DNA of 64,000 nt, from positions 104,803,157 to 104,867,156 of the forward strand of contig NC_053497.1 in NCBI RefSeq assembly GCF_905171775.1, in the 5' to 3' direction. The position numbers were made by a program, and so were the translations under genes. The stretch is from Rana temporaria (Eukaryota; Chordata; Amphibia; Anura; Ranidae). Shown in pieces: positions 12,532-23,823 of the stretch. The notes under the pieces were generated by a model. That model saw nothing but the letters and a program-made list of their open reading frames with translations, was not told where the DNA came from and searched no databases. Position 1 is the first letter of the stretch, and the number at the start of each line of letters is the position of its first letter.

Positions 12532-13581
12532 GAGTCGGAGTCGGAGTCGAGGAGTCGGAGTCGGGGGAAATTTTGGGTACCTGGAGTCGGAGTCGGCAAA
12601 CAATGCACCGACTCCGACTCCTACTAAATTTAGATTGGAATAAAAAAAAAAAAAAAAAGCAAGTTTAAATGTCCCAATTCACAAAAAGTTATAATTAATG
12701 ACTTCTCTACTGTAAGAATAAAGACCAATGCATGCAGTGCCTCACGTAACCGCAAAACGAACACGTTAAGTGACCGTGAAGAAGCATGCTTTTCATGTGC
12801 TTCACTATATGGCACGCAACGCACAATTAGGAGCTGCAATACTTACACTTTCCATAGTGTTGTGTTCTGCTTTTACAGGGAACGCATGTTAGAGAACCAG
12901 TAAGTGTCCAAATAAAAAAAATTCCAACAGGAGTTTTATAAAGCACTAAAAGAAGTTGAAAAGTATGATCGCTCATCAAAACTTACTGTTGAAGAAGCCA
13001 TCCTTGTTTATCCAGAGATCTTTAGTGATGTGGCCAGAATAGTTACTGCAATGCCACCCACCCAAGTCAGTGTCGAAAGATTATTTTCAGCCCTAAAAAT
13101 AATAAAGTCTGACTTAAGAGCCTCTATGAAAGAGGATCTGGCAGAGGCAATTCTCTTCCTTAGAACTCTACATTGAATTGATTTGCATTTGCTAAGCCTA
13201 GAACTACATTTCAAGATTAATATAAACCATTTCTAGGTTTTGCAGATTTTGTTTTTGGTTCATTATAGATAAGCTTCGTTTTTGTTCTAAAACAACCAAA
13301 TAATGTGGTTTGTATTTTTGAACTGGTAAAGATCCTGTTCCTGATGTTTATGCCTGCTGCTACTATCCAGTCACTTGATTGTTTTCATTGTGTTTGTCTT
13401 TTGCTTAAACTGTGCAATACAGCAGACTGTTGGCTTCCCAGCCAGTAGTCCTGTGGTAGGTTGCGTTTCTTTCCCTCAAGGAATGTATAAAATACATTCG
13501 CATATTAATACATCGGAGTCGGAGTCGCAAGTACATAAAACTGAGGAGTCGGAGTATTTATCTACCGACTCTACAGCCCTG
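12532..13581. mobile_element. hAT element, internally deleted, exact 8-bp duplication
   Basis: Ends CAGGGCTGTGGAGTCGG and CCGACTCTACAGCCCTG are inverted. The 8-mer CAAGATAC is present on both sides (12524-12531, 13582-13589) without mismatch. Subterminal GGAGTC/GACTCC repeats are typical of this hAT group. It keeps a C-terminal transposase remnant at 12952-13176. Confidence 0.85.
12952..13176 (+). pseudogene. hAT transposase C-terminal dimerisation domain remnant
   Basis: Seventy-four codons read open to a TGA stop. They contain PPTQVSVERLFSALKIIKSD and LRASMKEDLAEAILFLRT, the hallmark hAT C-terminal dimerisation motif (SVERLFS...K..LR..M). The catalytic core and zinc-finger region are absent, so it cannot make an active transposase. 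This region reads without stops, which may mean recent deletion of a longer parent or coincidence over a short stretch. Confidence 0.8.
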
Positions 13582-14117
13582 CAAGATACGACTGCATCTC
13601 GGATCTATCCGACAGGCGTACGTCTTAGTACGCCGTCGGATCGTAGATGCATTTTTCCGCCGGCCGCTAGGTGGCGCTTCCGTCGAATTCCGCGTCGAGT
13701 ATGCAAATTAGCTAGTTACAGCGATCCACGAACGTCCGTCCGGCGCATTTTTTTACGTCGTTTGCGTTCGGCTTTTTCCGGAGTATAGTTACCCCTGCTA
13801 TTATGAGGCGTACTCAATGTTAAGTATGGCCGCCGTTCCTGCGTCGAATTTTGAATTTTTTACGTCGTTTGCGCAAGTCGTTCGCGAATAGGGATTTGCG
13901 TAGAATGACGTCACCTTCGGAAGCATTGGCTTGTTTCGGTTTATTTTCGAGCATGAGCACTGGGATACCCCCACGGACGGCGCATGCATCGTTAAAAAAA
14001 AACTTTGTTTACATCGGGTCACGACGTATTTACATAAAACACGCCCCTATCACAGCCATTTGAATTCCGCGCCCTTACGACGCCAAAGATACACTACGCC
14101 GCCGTAAAATTCCTTAA

Positions 14118-14537
14118 ACAGCTTCCTTTACCTTAGTGCAGTCCTCCTTCACTTACCTCATCCTTCGATTTTGCTTTTAAATGTCCTTTTTTCTTCTGAG
14201 AAATCCTCACTTCCTGTTCTTCTGTCTGTAACTCCACACAGTAATGCGAGGCTTTCTCCCTGGTGTGGAGAAAGCCTCTTGAGGGGAGAGGGGGCGATCT
14301 ACTTTGCAGATAGAGAACTCCTGCTCGCCCCCTCAAGAGGCTTTCTCCACACCAGGGAGAAAGCCTCGCATTACTGTGTGTGGAGTTACAGACAGAAGAA
14401 CAGGAAGTGAGGATTTCTCAGAAGAAATAAGGACATTTAAAAGCAAAATCAAAGGATGAGGTAAGGAGGACTGCTCTCAGGTAAAGGAAGCTATTTAGGG
14501 AAAAAAAGGGAAAAAAATTGTTACCTTTACAACCCCT
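14118..14537. mobile_element. TTAA-type element forming a long hairpin
   Basis: Arms at 14156-14297 and 14325-14461 are near-perfect inverted repeats with only a few differences, separated by a 27-base loop. TTAA lies at both limits (14114-14117, 14538-14541). The right end CCTTTACAACCCC belongs to the family at 34350-34680; the left terminus appears shortened. It lies in an intron of CNTRL, so the pre-mRNA would contain this hairpin. Confidence 0.7.
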
Positions 14538-14614
14538 TTAAGTCTTTCCCACACAGTATTACTTTTTTGTATGTATTATAATAACTGAAGTGACTGCGTC
14601 TGATACAAGGGTAC

Positions 14615-14745
14615 CTGATTCTGTTATGGGACAGGTTCAGCTCACGAAGCCGGCTCTGTTTCTCCAGTTTCTCAATTTTCTCTATGAGATTATAGCCAAG
14701 ATTCAAGACTTCAAGCTTCTCACATTTCTCCAGATTTTCTATATA
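14615..14745 (-). CDS. CNTRL: Centriolin, first two LRRs
   Basis: Begins after acceptor GTTGTCTTCAG with TAT and ends AG before donor GTACCC: 43 codons plus two bases. It encodes YIENLEKCEKLEVLNLGYNL and LRELNLSHNRI, two SDS22-like leucine-rich repeats that align with human centriolin YIENLEKCVKLEVLNL..YN. The split serine codon AG|T is completed in the exon at 11384-11525. Confidence 0.96.
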
Positions 14746-14894
14746 CTGAAGACAACACAGAACTGTCAGTCAGAAAAAACAAATGAACACACACACACGC
14801 ACGCACACACACACCCCCAGTCCATTACACAAGTACCACCACCTCCATTTTATTCAGATTTTGAAGAAATATATAAAAAAGACTTAAACACAGA

Positions 14895-15611
14895 GGGCCA
14901 GATTCAGAAACAACTTACGACGGCGTATTTCCAGATACGCCGTCGTAAGTCTGAGTGTGTGCCGTCGTATCTTGGCGCCTGATTCAAAGAATCAGATACG
15001 CCTCACGGTTGCCAAGATACGAGCGGCGTAAGTCTCCTACGCCGTCGTATCTTGGGGTGCATATTTACGCTGGACGCTAGGTGGCGCTTCCGTTGATTTC
15101 TGGGTCGAATATGCAAATGACCTAGATACGCCGATTCACAAACGTATTTCCGTCCGGCGCATCTATGTTTACGTAAGGCGTCGGTCCGGCGTAACTTTAC
15201 CCCTCATAAAGCAGGGGTAAGTCATGTTAGGTAAGGACGTCGGAACAGCGTCGTATTTTACGTTGTTTGCGTAAGTCGTCCGTGAAAGGGGATGGGCGTA
15301 GGTTACGTTCACGTCGCCTAAACATTGAGCCAACGTATCTTAGGGAGAAAATTTGACGTGATACTGCGCATGCGCCGTTCGCAAAGCGCGTCGATTACGC
15401 TGGGTCACGAATCATTTACATACAACACGCCCACTACCAGCCTAGTTTAAATTAGGCGGGCTTACGCCGGCCCATTTACACTATGCCGCCGTAACTTAGA
15501 GCGCAAGTTCTTTCTGAATACTGGACCTGCCGCTCTAAGTTACGGCGGCGTAGTGTATCTGAGATACGCTACATCCGCCTAAAGATAGGCGCTTCTCTCT
15601 GAATCTGGCCC
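14895..15611. mobile_element. Palindromic MITE, copy 3 (GGGCCAGATTCAG)
   Basis: Ends GGGCCAGATTCAG and CTGAATCTGGCCC are perfect inverses flanked by AGA on both sides. CpG-rich interior with CGTCGTAAGT-type repeats. No gene. Confidence 0.7.
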
Positions 15612-16490
15612 AGAGTATATAACCAAGATATAGAGAAAATGCTGTGCTCTGAATTGCCTGTGTGGGGGACAGTGCATCCTCTGTATTCAGAATGAGATCA
15701 TAACGTGCAAGCACAAGGGGTGGGGGAGTGGAGTGGGGGTCAGGGTCATGTGAGACATCTTCTCCATCTACTCCTAACAGCATATAGAGTGCCATAATAG
15801 TAAAAACTGCATCATTTCAACACAAGCCAGGCAATTCAAATTAAAATTTTCTTCTGAAAGAAAGTACACCTTACACAGTATTTCTGTACAATATCTGCCT
15901 ACTACAGCCAGGCAATTTTTTCTGAAACATTTTTTACGATGCCCATTAGCAGTGCTCAACAAAGCAGGAGGCCAGGTCTAGATTCTAAAGAAAGTAACAT
16001 TGCCTTTATTTTTCGGCAGTGCAAATTGTACTAAAGCTTTTAGTTATCTGAAGGCCTCCGGAACAATGTGACCTGAATATGAATGGCAGCTACATTGACT
16101 CTGACCTATAACCGCCAACTAGATCTATGAGGAGAAAAAAACCACTCACAACTAATGAACCCTTTCCTCTTCTAAAAGGACGACAAGTCAAATTCTGTTT
16201 TATATTCTACAATATTCTCAAATATTTCTAGTTCTTCCCCAGTACATTTATTTGATCCTCGCTGTCATTATTAGAATACATGTTGGGGGGGGGATTTTGG
16301 GACTTTAGATGAAGCACATATGTGGTGTGCCTCCATCCCTGGTTCAAGTAAATAAAGAAGGAAAATTGGGACTTTAAATGAGGCTATTGACATTGTGGAG
16401 GTAAATTAAAATACATAAGCACAACTGAATCCATCGAATATTTTACTGAATGTACGATACGCAATTGGGTTTATTGATCTCATAAACTAC
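15612..16490. other. CNTRL intron, no recognised element
   Basis: Unique-looking intron sequence between MITE copy 3 and the next centriolin exon. Confidence 0.4.
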
Positions 16491-16615
16491 CTTGAATTTC
16501 TTGCCTCCTTCCTTTGATAGAGAGAGATTTAGGGACGTCACAAAAGAAAAGTTTTCCTGTTTCGACAATTTCCGAATAAGGTTTTCAGTGATGTAGCGAA
16601 TTCCAGATTCATTAC
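16491..16615 (-). CDS. CNTRL: Centriolin, N-terminal exon before the LRRs
   Basis: Begins after acceptor TTGCTTGGCTAAG with GT, completing G|GT glycine, then 41 codons to TTC AAG before donor GTAGTT. The product includes GIRYITENLIRKLSKQEN and SLNLSLSKEGGKKFK, matching human GVRYITEALIKKLTKQ..SLNLSLSKDGGKKFK. The acceptor has a long T-rich tract. Next exon in phase at 14745. Confidence 0.96.
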
Positions 16616-16795
16616 CTTAGCCAAGCAAAAAACAAAAATGGTTATTAGTTAGAATGGAGAGGGTATGCGTGTGTGTACCTATTATTTTTCTGATTAAGCA
16701 TAGCGTAATATATAAAATAAGCTAAAAATCGGGTCTGGTCAGAATATACATAGGGGTCAGATTAATAGACTTACGCTGACTACCACAGTGGACCA

Positions 16796-17045
16796 CCTAT
16801 GTAAAAAAAAACATCATATTTTGGCAGTGACTCTACAGGGATCCTGCAGTACCCCAGTGCTAGGCTGACCACATATCCATGCATTTTACAGCTACTCGTG
16901 TTTTTAACTCCCACAGGTACTGGAAGGGCTTATTTACACTTGCTTTGGCTTCGCAAATTACCGGCTAGTTTACACTTGCTTTAAAACATGGCTTCAGACA
17001 GGCTTTGGTATAAAGCTCTCTGAACGCTAGTCAAAGCTCCTGTCA
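16796..17045. other. Intron with degraded repeat
   Basis: Contains repeated CTTGCTTT and TTTACACTTGC motifs (about 16930-16985) that recur after 17660. This suggests an older element that the hAT at 17054 entered. Confidence 0.35.
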
Positions 17046-17053
17046 CTAAATAA

Positions 17054-17659
17054 TAGGGCTGCAACTAATGATTATTTTCATAATCGATTAGTTGGCCGAT
17101 TATTGTTTCGATTAATCGGATAATAGCCTTAAAAAAAAAAAAATGTATTTTCTTTGGGCCAATTTGTTGTTGGGCAGATTACAAAACACAAATTGCCACA
17201 AAAACACATTACATGCTTTTCTGCAGCTTCTCCATTGAAGTATTGGTCGGTAAGTTTGAGCCTGGATATTCTATGTTTCTCCATTGAAGTATATTGAACC
17301 AAAAAAAACAAAATAGCACTGTTTTGCGTTAAAAAGTCCTTTCCCATTTCCAAATACGCAGCAGCTGAAAAAAAAATCATGGATGTGAACGTGTCCCATA
17401 GGAAAACATGTACATGAACTGTAGTGTGTTTCTGCAAAAACCCAGGCCTGAGATGTTTAGTAACATAATGGTGTTAAAAAAAACAGAAATAAGTACAAAA
17501 AAAACAAATAATCGCTACTGGGACAGTGAAAGTTATATTTACAGTAGCGATTTGCTTTTTTTGTACTATAAAGGGCTAATTTTTTTTTTTTAACCCCATT
17601 ATGTTACTGGCCGATTAATCGATTATGAAAATTATAATCGATTAGTTGTTTCGGCCCTA
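17054..17659. mobile_element. hAT-like element (TAGGGCTGCAACTAA type)
   Basis: Left end TAGGGCTGCAACTAATGATT; right end CGATTAGTTGTTTCGGCCCTA. The exact 8-bp duplication CTAAATAA lies at 17046-17053 and 17660-17667. Both ends carry ATAATCGATTA motifs. Non-autonomous; open frames inside are not transposase-like. Confidence 0.85.
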
Positions 17660-18353
17660 CTAAATAAAATGGGCTAATTTACGCTTCGGCTTCAATGCAC
17701 ATTAAAGCTCCTACTGCTTCAACAAGCTTTTATGATGCGTTTTTGATGCTTCAATGAGTCTTTGTTGAAGCTTGGCAGATGCCATGTGTGACACCTGCAA
17801 TGTCTCCAAAACAATGCAAAGCTAAAGCTGAATTAAAGCCTCTCAAAAGCCGCAGGTGCTTCAAGGGACCTTCAAACGTACTTTGTCATAAAGCTCTATG
17901 GAGGCTTTGAAGACACTTTTCATAAATAATAAATAGTAACATGATAGCATAATGGCATAGTAACATATTATTGACATTATACAACACCAAACTCATTATT
18001 TTGTGTCTCCACAATATATAACAAAACCATAATTAAATTGGTACAATCCAGTAAAACATGATCAGTATAATGTAACAATCTTGAGATGCAAACAAAGGGC
18101 ATCTATATAGCTTGACGCGTTTCGTGGCTAACTTCCACTCTTCAGGAACAGATGCAAGATAAGCGTCTATAAAAATATTAAAAATTATAAAGGGGTCTGT
18201 CTATAAGAAGAATGGAAAAGTAAATCACGCACTCATACTTAAAAGACCAACTATGAGTCTGAGACTATGAGTTTTATATCCCCCCCCCCCCAGAAGGTTT
18301 CCCTCAATGTACCCCCCTTTATTTCCATATATACACACCACTATACTCTAGAA
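17660..18353. other. Intron, old repeat debris
   Basis: Includes short imperfect repeats (17690-17900, GCTTCAA/TTGAAGC motifs) and a segment near 18110-18150 with ACGCGTTTCGTGGC. I could not assign a family. Confidence 0.35.
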
Positions 18354-18501
18354 CAGGGGTCCTCAAACTACGGCCCTCCAGCTGTTGTAGAACTACACAT
18401 CCCATGAGTCATTGTAACACACTGACATTCACAGACATGACTAGGCATGATGGCAATTGTAGTTCCTGAACAACTGGAGGGCCGTAGTTTGAAGACCCCT
18501 G
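18354..18501. mobile_element. Short hAT MITE, exact CTCTAGAA duplication
   Basis: 148 bp with ends CAGGGGTCCTCAAACTACGG and CCGTAGTTTGAAGACCCCTG, flanked by CTCTAGAA at 18346-18353 and 18502-18509. The target fits the nTCTAGAn preference of many vertebrate hATs. Confidence 0.88.
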
Positions 18502-19070
18502 CTCTAGAATAAACCCCCCCCCCCCCATCAATTCGACTAGAAAATGGAATGTGATGGGTAGAATAGTGGTTTCAATCAAATTGTGCGTATTGAAATAATA
18601 AAAAAATAAAAGTATACAATGATAGTGTCATACAATAGAAATGATGTACTGGTATACCCCACTTTTAAGTACACAATGGGACCAGAGCATGTATGTAAAA
18701 CGAAAATGTACTTAAAGTGAAACAATACCTTTTTTCACTTCTAGGGTGTAGTAGGGGGTCAGGGGCTGTATTTGGGGTGTCAGGAGCTGTAGTTGAGGTC
18801 TCAGGGGCTGTAGTGGGGGTGTCAGGGACACACTGGAACAGGGCGGGCTATGCTCTTGAAGCTTCAGCTCCTTCTACTGCAGCTGCAAAATGTCTGTACA
18901 GTACTTGTAAGGCACTTTACACTCGGGGGTATGTCCTTACTCGCGAGTGTACTTAAAGCGGGGTATGCCTGTAAACCATGTTGATGTAACTCCAATGTTA
19001 CAGAGCTGCACTACTTAACCATCTGTGCTGTTTTATCTGTGTTCAAATAAAGAATTTTTAGTTTTTTTAG

Positions 19071-19789
19071 GCTTCCCAGCCTAGAGGTGAGATGTGGGGT
19101 CTTGACCCCATATCTCACTGTAAAGCGGTCCGATCATGTCATATTCCTATCAAAAGGGATGTTTATATTTCTTTTAAGGTGTCATAATAAAAAAATGTAA
19201 GTAAAATTAACGAGAGAATTTTTTTTATTTTTTTTAAAGTGCCCCTGTCCCTGTGAGCTCGCACGCAGAAGTGAACGCATACGCAAGTCCCGCCCACATA
19301 TGAAAAAAGTGTTTAAACCACACATGTGAGGTGTCGCCACAAACGTTAGAGCGAGAGCAATAATTCTAGCGGTAGACCTCCTCTGTAACTCAAAACATGT
19401 AACCAGTAAAAAAAATGAAAGCGTCGCCTATGGGGATTTTTAAGTACCGAAGTTTGGCGCCATTCCGCGAGCATGTGCAATTTTGAAGCGTGACATTTTA
19501 GGTATCTATTTACTCTGCGGAACTTCATCTTTCACCTTATGCTATCTTTACTGTTTTTTTTAAAGCATGAAACAGTTTCTTTTCCCCAAATAAACGCGTT
19601 TGAAAAATTGCTGCGCCAATACCGTGTGAGATAAAAAGTTGTAATGATCGACATTGTATTCTCCAGGGTCTCTGCTAAAAAAAAAAAACATACATAATGT
19701 TTGGGGGTTCTGTGTAATCTTCTAGCCAAAAAAATTTGGATTTTTACATGTAGGAGCAAAGTGCCAAAATTGGCCTGGTTGGCAGGTGG
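19071..19789. mobile_element. Truncated copy of the CCACTTTACAACC TTAA family
   Basis: Shares its interior with 7995-9132: GATGTGGGGTCTTGACCCC, CCCGCCCACATATG, the CACATGTGAGGTGTCGCC region and TTTGGGGGTTCTG. The right end GGTTGGCAGGTGG is followed by TTAA at 19790-19793. The left half is missing. Confidence 0.6.
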
Positions 19790-20291
19790 TTAATGTAGTT
19801 CTATACTTGAGAATGAAAAGGTAGGATCCACATCTGTTGAAGGAATGGGTTTCTAATTCTTCTAGTTTTTCTTTTTTTTTTTTCATTTAATATTTTATTT
19901 TATTGAAGAAAAAAGATGTACATCATAAAGCTCTCAGTACATTCCAGAGCAGAAAATCAGAGACAAACAAATAACAATGATACAAGCAAAACTTCACCAT
20001 ACGTCTTGGATAAATCGGACCACATAGGGTGTGAGCAGCAGGGAGAGATCAAGAAAGCAACCAGAACAGTAAATAACTCAAGAGAGCAGACTATACTTCC
20101 ATGTCAACGTAGGAGATCACATACCCAACCATGTGTAGGATAAGCTATAAAAGGGCGAGAAGTCAAACTAAAGCACACAAACAGGAGTCTGATCCGACAC
20201 CCCTTAAAGGGAACAACCTGTGTCGGATAAGAGCTGATAACTAGTGAATATTTTTCATTCAGTTTATAAACAGTGCACTTGTACAAGATAC

Positions 20292-20495
20292 CTTGGTGCA
20301 TCTCATATTCTGATATTTCACTATCCTCCGTCATGTCCCAGCTGCGGCTAATGACACCAGTCCTTAGATACGACTCAGGGATTTGGGGTTTCATTGATAG
20401 AGATGAAGATTGTAAATTCGGACTCGAAAATGGCAATAAGGGAATTCTGGAGTTTTTCTTCATTGTCAGGATGTTTGCCAATCATAGATTGTGAC
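20292..20495 (-). CDS. CNTRL: Centriolin, start-codon exon
   Basis: The exon begins after acceptor CTTTTTCTCTACAG. The ATG at 20463-20461 opens 57 codons plus G before donor GTATCT. The start is supported by an in-frame TGA upstream within the exon and by agreement with the human N-terminus, which also begins MKK and has a poorly conserved serine-rich first part. Residues read MKKNSRIPLLPF ... ISEYEMHQ; the terminal G joins GT of the next exon to give glycine, as at the human boundary. The 32 bases at 20464-20495 are 5' UTR. The N-terminal tail has no domain. Centriolin acts at the maternal centriole and midbody. Confidence 0.93.
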
Positions 20496-20577
20496 CTGTA
20501 GAGAAAAAGTAGGAAGCGTGAATCTCTGAAATTTTACCTCTAAGAGCTTTGTATTTGATTATATTTGTTGCCCTGAT

Positions 20578-20875
20578 CAGGGGCGGACTGACCATTGAGT
20601 CACTCGGGCACTGCCCGAGGGCCCCATGCCACTAGGGGGCCCCATCAGGGTTGCCAGTCTCAGTGAAACCAGGGACAGTATGTAAAAATCTGTGTTTTTT
20701 TTAGATCTGTCCCTGATATGTCCGAAACTGACATGCTTTTAATGTGAATATCCCAAGATTTTAGCTGCCCTGCCTCTGCACTGCCTCCTGGCGTGGTGGC
20801 CACCTGTGCTTAAGCCAGAGGGGCCCCATAATCTTCTATTGCCCGGGGGCCCCATGAGTTGTCAGTCCGCCCCTG
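20578..20875. mobile_element. hAT-like element, exact GCCCTGAT duplication
   Basis: Ends CAGGGGCGGACTGAC and GTCAGTCCGCCCCTG are perfect inverses. GCCCTGAT flanks both sides (20570-20577, 20876-20883). It contains GGGGCCCCAT motifs shared with 45704-45810. Confidence 0.88.
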
Positions 20876-21016
20876 GCCCTGATTCCCATAACCATAAAGT
20901 CTTTGGTCCATCAACACCTACAACAGACAGTTTTTGCCAGTTTACTACAAGCAGAAGATACATAATACACAAAACTATGGTCTCTAAGAAATGTAACATT
21001 TATAAAAGAAGTATAA

Positions 21017-21800
21017 GTGCCGGTTCACACAGGGGCAACCCGACTTACAGCGCGACTTTGCAAGGCGACTTCAGCGCGACTTGGAACAACTTACAACGCG
21101 ACTTTGCAAGGCGACTTCAGCACGACTTGGAACAACTTACAACGCGACTTTGCAAGGCGACTTCAGCGCGACTTGGAACAACTTACAACGCAACTAAGGC
21201 CCCATACACACGAGAGGATTTATCCGCGGATACGGTCCAGCGGACCGTATCCGCGGATAAATCCTCTCGAGGATTTGCGCGGATTTCCATCCGATGGAGT
21301 GTACTCACCATCGAATCGAAATCCGCGCCGAAATCCTCTGGCGATGACGTGTCGCGCCGTCGCCGCGATGATGACGCGGCGACGTGCGTGACGCAGTCAT
21401 ATAAGGAATTCCACGCATGCGTCGAATCATTACGACGCATGCGGGGGATCCCCTCGGACGGATCGATCCGGTGAGTCTGTACAGACCAGCGGATCGATCC
21501 GTGGGATCCGATTCCAGCGGATAGATTTGTTGGCATGTCAACAAATTTTTATCTGCTGGAATTCGGAAAGATCCGCTGGAATGTACACACCATAGAATCT
21601 ATCCGCTGAAACCGATCCGCTGAGATTTTTCAGCGGATGGATTCTATCGTGTGTATGGGGCCTTAAAGTTGCCTCCAGGACAGGCAACTTTGGCTGTGGC
21701 CAATCACAGAATAAGGAAGGAGGGGTTTGCCTGGGTAAACTATTTTCTCTTCCTGTAAAGTTGCACAGTGATCCGACTTTGGAGGTGACTCCCATTGAAA
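21017..21800. mobile_element. GCGACTT-repeat MITE with nested palindrome
   Basis: The left part holds about three direct repeats of a 46-bp unit containing GCGACTTTGCAAGGCGACTT. At 21198-21663 a second palindromic element interrupts it, with ends GGCCCCATACACACGAG and CGTGTGTATGGGGCC. TAA occurs on both sides, suggesting a TWA-type target. Frames here are palindrome shadows. Confidence 0.55.
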
Positions 21801-21805
21801 TCTAT

Positions 21806-22400
21806 GGCCCGGATTCAGAAAGCCCGGCGTTACGCTACGCCGCCGTAACCTAGTGAGGCAGGTTCTGTATTCAGAAAGAACCTGCGTCCTAAGTTATGGC
21901 GGAGTAGCGTATGAGGGCCGGCGTAAGCCCGCCTAATTCAAAATAGGAAGATGTGGGCGTGTTTTATGTTAATTCAGTGTGACCCCACGTAAATAAAGTT
22001 TTTAACGAACAGCGCATGCGCCGTCCGTGGACCTATCCCAGTGCACATGCTCCAAATTACGCCACAAAGCCTCATTGGTTTCGATGAACGACTTACGCAA
22101 ACGACGCTAAATTTAACGCTGGCCCGACGTCCTTACTTAACATTGGATACGCCTCATATAGCAGAGGTAACTTTACGCCGGAAAAAGCCTTACGTAAAAC
22201 ACAGTAAAAAAATGCGCCGGGCGGACGTACGTTTCTGAATCGGCGTATCTACCTAATTTGCATATTCTACGCGTAAATCTCCGGAAGCGCCACCTAGCGG
22301 CCAGCGTAAATATGCAACTAAGATACGACGGCGTAAGAGACTTACGTCAGTCGTATCTTAGCCAAATTTCGGCGTATCTTGCTTTCTGAATACAGAAAGA
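21806..22400. mobile_element. Palindromic MITE copy 4, right end truncated
   Basis: The left end GGCCCGGATTCAGAAAGC and internal CGGCGTA/TACGCCG motifs match the other copies. The expected right inverse is replaced by unrelated sequence after about 22400. Confidence 0.55.
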
Positions 22401-22701
22401 AGATACATTTTTTATTATGACTTTAGCATTTGGTAACAACTTCACTTTTATGCATAAATCAGCCAGATGTTAGATATACAATACACAATGATATCAGAAT
22501 AAACAATGATAGCTCTCAATACTGCCATCATAGGAAGCCTTGCATGGGTTCCCAACAACTTTTCCTGCATGCACCAAACCGTTGCCTTCCATCAGATGGG
22601 CACAATGTCTGACTCAGCTGAAACAATTATCATCTATTCTATGACAATCTTCCAGCTATGAGTGTTATCAGCCTACATGCTGAATACAAAAAAAAACATA
22701 C

Positions 22702-22794
22702 CGTGTCAAGGCACAGCACCTCTACAATAGGGGCATTATCGCCTGCGTAGAAAAAGTGCTTTTTCATTCTATATGAAGACCTCAAAGATCGCAC
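22702..22794 (-). other. CNTRL: Candidate 5' UTR exon of CNTRL
   Basis: A 93-bp segment bounded by acceptor GCATTTTCTAG and donor GTATGT, in sequence free of recognised repeats and upstream of the start-codon exon on the same strand. It is open for 31 codons from end to end. An ATG at 22767-22765 starts a short upstream frame that, if spliced to 20495, ends TGA two bases before the centriolin ATG. No protein family recognised. Based on splice signals and context only. Confidence 0.4.
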
Positions 22795-23273
22795 CTAGAA
22801 AATGCTAGTAAGGCCCGTTGCACACGGTACATCTGCTTTTTTTGGACGCATTTTTTTCAGGCATCTGTTTAGTACATATTTATGCACGTATTTGCACATT
22901 CGTGCACACAATACATTCCTAGGGACAATTCATTAATATTTATGCTCGTGTGTGCGTAATTTGCACGTACTGGCGCAAAATACTGACCGGGAATGCAGAT
23001 TTTTCTACTCAAGAAGAGGCAACACTTGTTTATACGTCTGTGGGTATAGGCACATTGTAAACAGTGGGCTGCGTTTTAGATCAGTTTTAAAAAAAAAAGG
23101 CCTTTTCAAGCTGCAGTGTGCAGGAGGCCTAAAACAGTTAAACTATTTTTACTTAAAAGAGATGTGGTGCTAAAATCAATCAGCTGAATAGAAAAATGAA
23201 TAGAGGGTGCCTGGACACCAAAATTCCAAAAGGCTGACAAACCTGCAGCAAGGTGAAACACCAAAAGACTCAC

Positions 23274-23296
23274 CGCACAATGACGATTAGTAACGT
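23274..23296 (-). other. CNTRL: Candidate 23-bp 5' UTR micro-exon
   Basis: A strong pyrimidine-rich acceptor (TTTGTTTTTCCTGTTCAG) and a consensus donor (GTGAGT) bracket 23 bases on the CNTRL strand in repeat-free sequence. Such a short exon is unusual; it could be a decoy. Confidence 0.3.
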
Positions 23297-23494
23297 CTGA
23301 ACAGGAAAAACAAACATGAAAAACAGTGTTAATAATCAGCAGGAAACTAGAGCCGACTAATGCCCACTTCCTTCCTCTTCTCAGTATAGGATTCTCTCTA
23401 TATATGATGCACTCACATACAGTGTCTAATCTGTTTGCACATTATTTGGATCGCTTTTAAAACCTACAATTTAGAAAAGTTGGCAGACACTCCC

Positions 23495-23497
<3 letters not shown>

Positions 23498-23552
<55 letters not shown>

Positions 23553-23555
23553 CAT

Positions 23556-23622
<67 letters not shown>
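23498..23622. repeat. AT/AC microsatellite
   Basis: Runs of TA dinucleotides broken by CACATACATACACA and ending in a run of CA repeats. Likely length-variable. Confidence 0.95.
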
Positions 23623-23623
<1 letters not shown>

Positions 23624-23823
23624 TACTATAGCGCTGCCTTGGTAAGAGACTAAATTGCTGTCATAATAATAAAATCAAAAACCGTATACAGTACCAATAA
23701 AATGACAATGTAACGGAGAAGAAATATCAACTGACAAACACCAGGCATAATAGTATAAAACTACTACAATCCACAAACTGTTGGCGTGTACATATTATTT
23801 TGGAAGTGATAAATAAAAACAAG

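Larger units (their letters stand above)
12417..14111. mobile_element. Palindromic MITE copy 2 (GGGGCAGATCCAC family), split and truncated
   Basis: The left end TGGGGCAGATCCACAAA matches copies at 35000 and 48825, and internal TACGCCGGCGTA motifs are shared. The right terminus is missing: homology stops near CACTACGCCGCCGTAA. A hAT element occupies 12532-13581 inside it, with an exact target duplication. Confidence 0.6.
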
